Origin: Acidilobaceae archaeon
GTDB lineage: Archaea; Thermoproteota; Thermoprotei_A; Sulfolobales; Acidilobaceae
Direction: 5' to 3'
Length of the DNA: 23,923 bases
NCBI GenBank assembly: GCA_027081695.1
Contig: JALWJI010000023.1
Location: forward strand, 1 to 23,923
Shown here piece by piece: positions 22,918 through 23,923 of this stretch. The position numbers and the translations under genes are program-made. Under the pieces are notes generated by a model. The model was not told where the DNA came from. It made no database searches and worked only from the letters and a program-made list of their open reading frames with translations. The first letter of the stretch is position 1. Each line of letters begins with the position of its first letter.

Positions 22918-23751
22918 TTAGGCCGGGGTAGCTTCGGCGCCAGCCTTGTTCTTAGTAACTGTTATTACTCCCTTAGACGCTAGCCTGTAGAGTACTTCCT
23001 TTACAACTTTTGGTGAGACGCCAAGGTCTTTGGCCGCGGCTTTTAGGCTGATAACGCCGTTTCTAGCTTTTATGTAGTCTATTAGTTTAGCTTCTAGTTC
23101 TTCGTAGTCTATTGTCTTCGGGACTTCGGGTACTAGAGCCTCGCTCTCAATGTGGGCCTCTTCCATGGCTTGCTTGATTAGGTCTCTTACCTCGTTGTCG
23201 AATTCAGTTATGCTTAGTTTGCTAGGCATGGTGTCTGCTAGGGCTGAAGTGCTTCTGTAGATTTGTGATACGACGTCTCTTGTTGAGTATAGTGTGGCGA
23301 CGAATTCTGGGCTTACGCTCTCGATGTATTCTCCTAGACCTCTGAGTATTGGGTCCATGTATCTGGCTATGGCAGTCACATTGTCGAGAGTCCTTGCTGT
23401 CTCTAGCCTGCTCTCCATGATTGAGAGCAGTTTAATATACGCGATTATTCCCTTGAGTACTTTCTTCTTGAGTACAATATCAGCAGCTATGGTCTCAGCA
23501 GTGTCTTTATCATTGTTCTTTAATGCTATTATCATGCTCTCCTTTAACCTGTGGAGGTCGTCGACAAGCTTCCTCTTTAGGCGGTCTAGTTCTTCTTGGC
23601 TCATTTTAAGCCTTGTAAGTAACTCTGTGAACGCCGGAGAGTCCTGTGCTAAGAAGCTCGGGACTCCCGGCTCTTCAACCTCGCCCCATACTTCGCCCCA
23701 GTCTTTTGCCGCTGGTCTTGAGAATATTCTTCTTATTACGTCTACTACCAT
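22918..23751 (-). CDS. cdvB: CdvB, ESCRT-III-like division protein
   Basis: A 277-aa ESCRT-III homologue that polymerises at the division site and is dismantled by CdvC. The core (about 35-200) is long, helical and charged ('LTRLKMSQEELDRLKRKLVD', 'IIALKNNDKDTAETIAADIV', 'RSTSALADTMPSKLS'). A linker with 'PEVPKTIDY' (208-216) looks like the MIM2-type motif recognised by the MIT domain. Residues 217-265 form a winged helix ('LIDYIKARNGVISLKAAAKD', 'LGVSPKVVKEVLYRLASKG'), which contacts CdvA in the Sulfolobus system. A strong AGGAGGTG lies about 9 nt before the ATG at 23751. Upstream is a TATA-like element (23797-23807). No CdvA gene lies within the 172 bp before the window edge. Confidence 0.95.
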   Translation of the reverse strand: MVVDVIRRIFSRPAAKDWGEVWGEVEEPGVPSFLAQDSPAFTELLTRLKMSQEELDRLKRKLVDDLHRLKESMIIALKNNDKDTAETIAADIVLKKKVLKGIIAYIKLLSIMESRLETARTLDNVTAIARYMDPILRGLGEYIESVSPEFVATLYSTRDVVSQIYRSTSALADTMPSKLSITEFDNEVRDLIKQAMEEAHIESEALVPEVPKTIDYEELEAKLIDYIKARNGVISLKAAAKDLGVSPKVVKEVLYRLASKGVITVTKNKAGAEATPA

Positions 23752-23796
23752 TGTAATATGGCACCTCCTAAAGCCTCCGAGTATATCATTATAGGC

Positions 23797-23807
23797 TGTA
23801 TAAAGGT
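23797..23807 (-). promoter_or_regulatory. TATA box candidate for cdvB
   Basis: The minus-strand sequence 'cctttatacag' is centred about 51 nt upstream of the cdvB ATG. Initiation about 26 nt downstream would give a leader of about 25 nt that contains the strong AGGAGGTG at 23768-23761. Confidence 0.42.
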
Positions 23808-23811
23808 AATG

Positions 23812-23869
23812 GGAGTGAGCCCCCGTAACACCGAGTAAATACTAAAGGATCCCATTAGAGACCCACTCC
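23812..23869 (-). other. Hairpin upstream of cdvB (possible small RNA or operator)
   Basis: On the minus strand GGAGTGGGTCTC (23869-23858) can pair with GGGGCTCACTCC (23823-23812) as 12 continuous pairs including three G-U, around a loop of 34 nt. On the plus strand those G-U pairs become A-C mismatches, so an RNA would be the minus-strand one. A TATA-like 'tttatatt' (23893-23886) sits about 20 nt upstream of the first stem base. The stem ends 5 bp before the putative cdvB TATA box. This may be a small RNA, a leader structure or just a DNA element. No T-loop or box C/D motif is present. Confidence 0.35.
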
Positions 23870-23885
23870 TTAAGTCAGGGAAAAC

Positions 23886-23893
23886 AATATAAA
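23886..23893. promoter_or_regulatory. Possible bidirectional TATA element at right edge
   Basis: 'aatataaa' on plus reads as 'tttatatt' on minus. On plus, the ATG at 23917 lies at about the distance of the transcription start, so a leaderless divergent gene may begin there (only seven bases are visible). On minus it faces the hairpin upstream of cdvB. Neither is provable in this window. Confidence 0.33.
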
Positions 23894-23923
23894 CCTGTCC
23901 AAGTACATGAATTTACATGCCTG

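Noticed and set aside
1..23923. CRISPR array, transposon or integrated element
   Set aside because: I saw no regular repeat-spacer pattern, transposase, integrase or duplicated tRNA end within the window; gene content is housekeeping.

Overview
The window looks like chromosomal DNA of a hyperthermophilic crenarchaeon, most likely Desulfurococcales. It carries ESCRT-III/Vps4 division genes (CdvB, CdvC) and archaeal information-processing genes: aIF2-beta, S26e, NMD3, a type-3 ProRS, an Sm-like protein, NucS and a probable PriX-like primase subunit. Codon use is rich in AGA, AGG and ATA, promoters are archaeal TATA elements, and GTG/TTG starts are common. I cannot fix the genus from sequence alone.

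Layout. 1-346 is the 5' part of a PriX-like gene (minus), followed by tRNA-Gln (plus). 666-3737 is a four-gene pyruvate/2-oxoacid:ferredoxin oxidoreductase operon, porG-porD-porA-porB (minus). 3909-5076 holds a Nudix hydrolase and a tRNA-binding OB-fold protein (plus). Tail to tail with them, and overlapping by 24 bp, is a histidine-ammonia-lyase-like MIO enzyme, with dCTP deaminase upstream of it (minus). 7182-10765 runs on plus: A-type ATPase proteolipid K, ProRS, ribosomal protein S26e, an unknown protein and a RecB-like nuclease-fold protein. 10772-10852 (minus) is a GC-rich hairpin that I read as an H/ACA guide sRNA with its own TATA box. 10924-13598 (minus) carries NMD3, FAU-1/AU-1 and UPF0147. 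13741-15224 is a convergent GNAT/DUF998 pair. 15358-17530 (plus) is a three-gene run: 3-hexulose-6-phosphate synthase, a creatininase-family amidohydrolase and NucS. 17549-19088 (minus) is aIF2-beta, Ogt, Sm-like protein and a MazG-like pyrophosphohydrolase. 19215-21686 has an e-MtaB methylthiotransferase and a COG2521 methyltransferase, with a tiny extremely acidic protein on minus between them. 21710-23751 (minus) is cdvB-cdvC. The last 170 bases are a promoter region with a long hairpin and a probable divergent gene starting at the edge.

How the genes fit together. Most are core housekeeping: acetyl-CoA metabolism (por), translation and ribosome biogenesis (ProRS, S26e, NMD3, aIF2-beta, tRNA-Gln, e-MtaB, probable H/ACA RNA), nucleotide-pool and DNA care (Nudix, Dcd, MazG-like, Ogt, NucS, PriX-like), pentose supply (HPS) and cell division (CdvB/C). 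I see no CRISPR array, transposase, integrase or defence island. The most notable items are the H/ACA sRNA candidate, the 59-residue protein that is about two-thirds Glu/Asp with no basic residue, and the hairpin upstream of cdvB.
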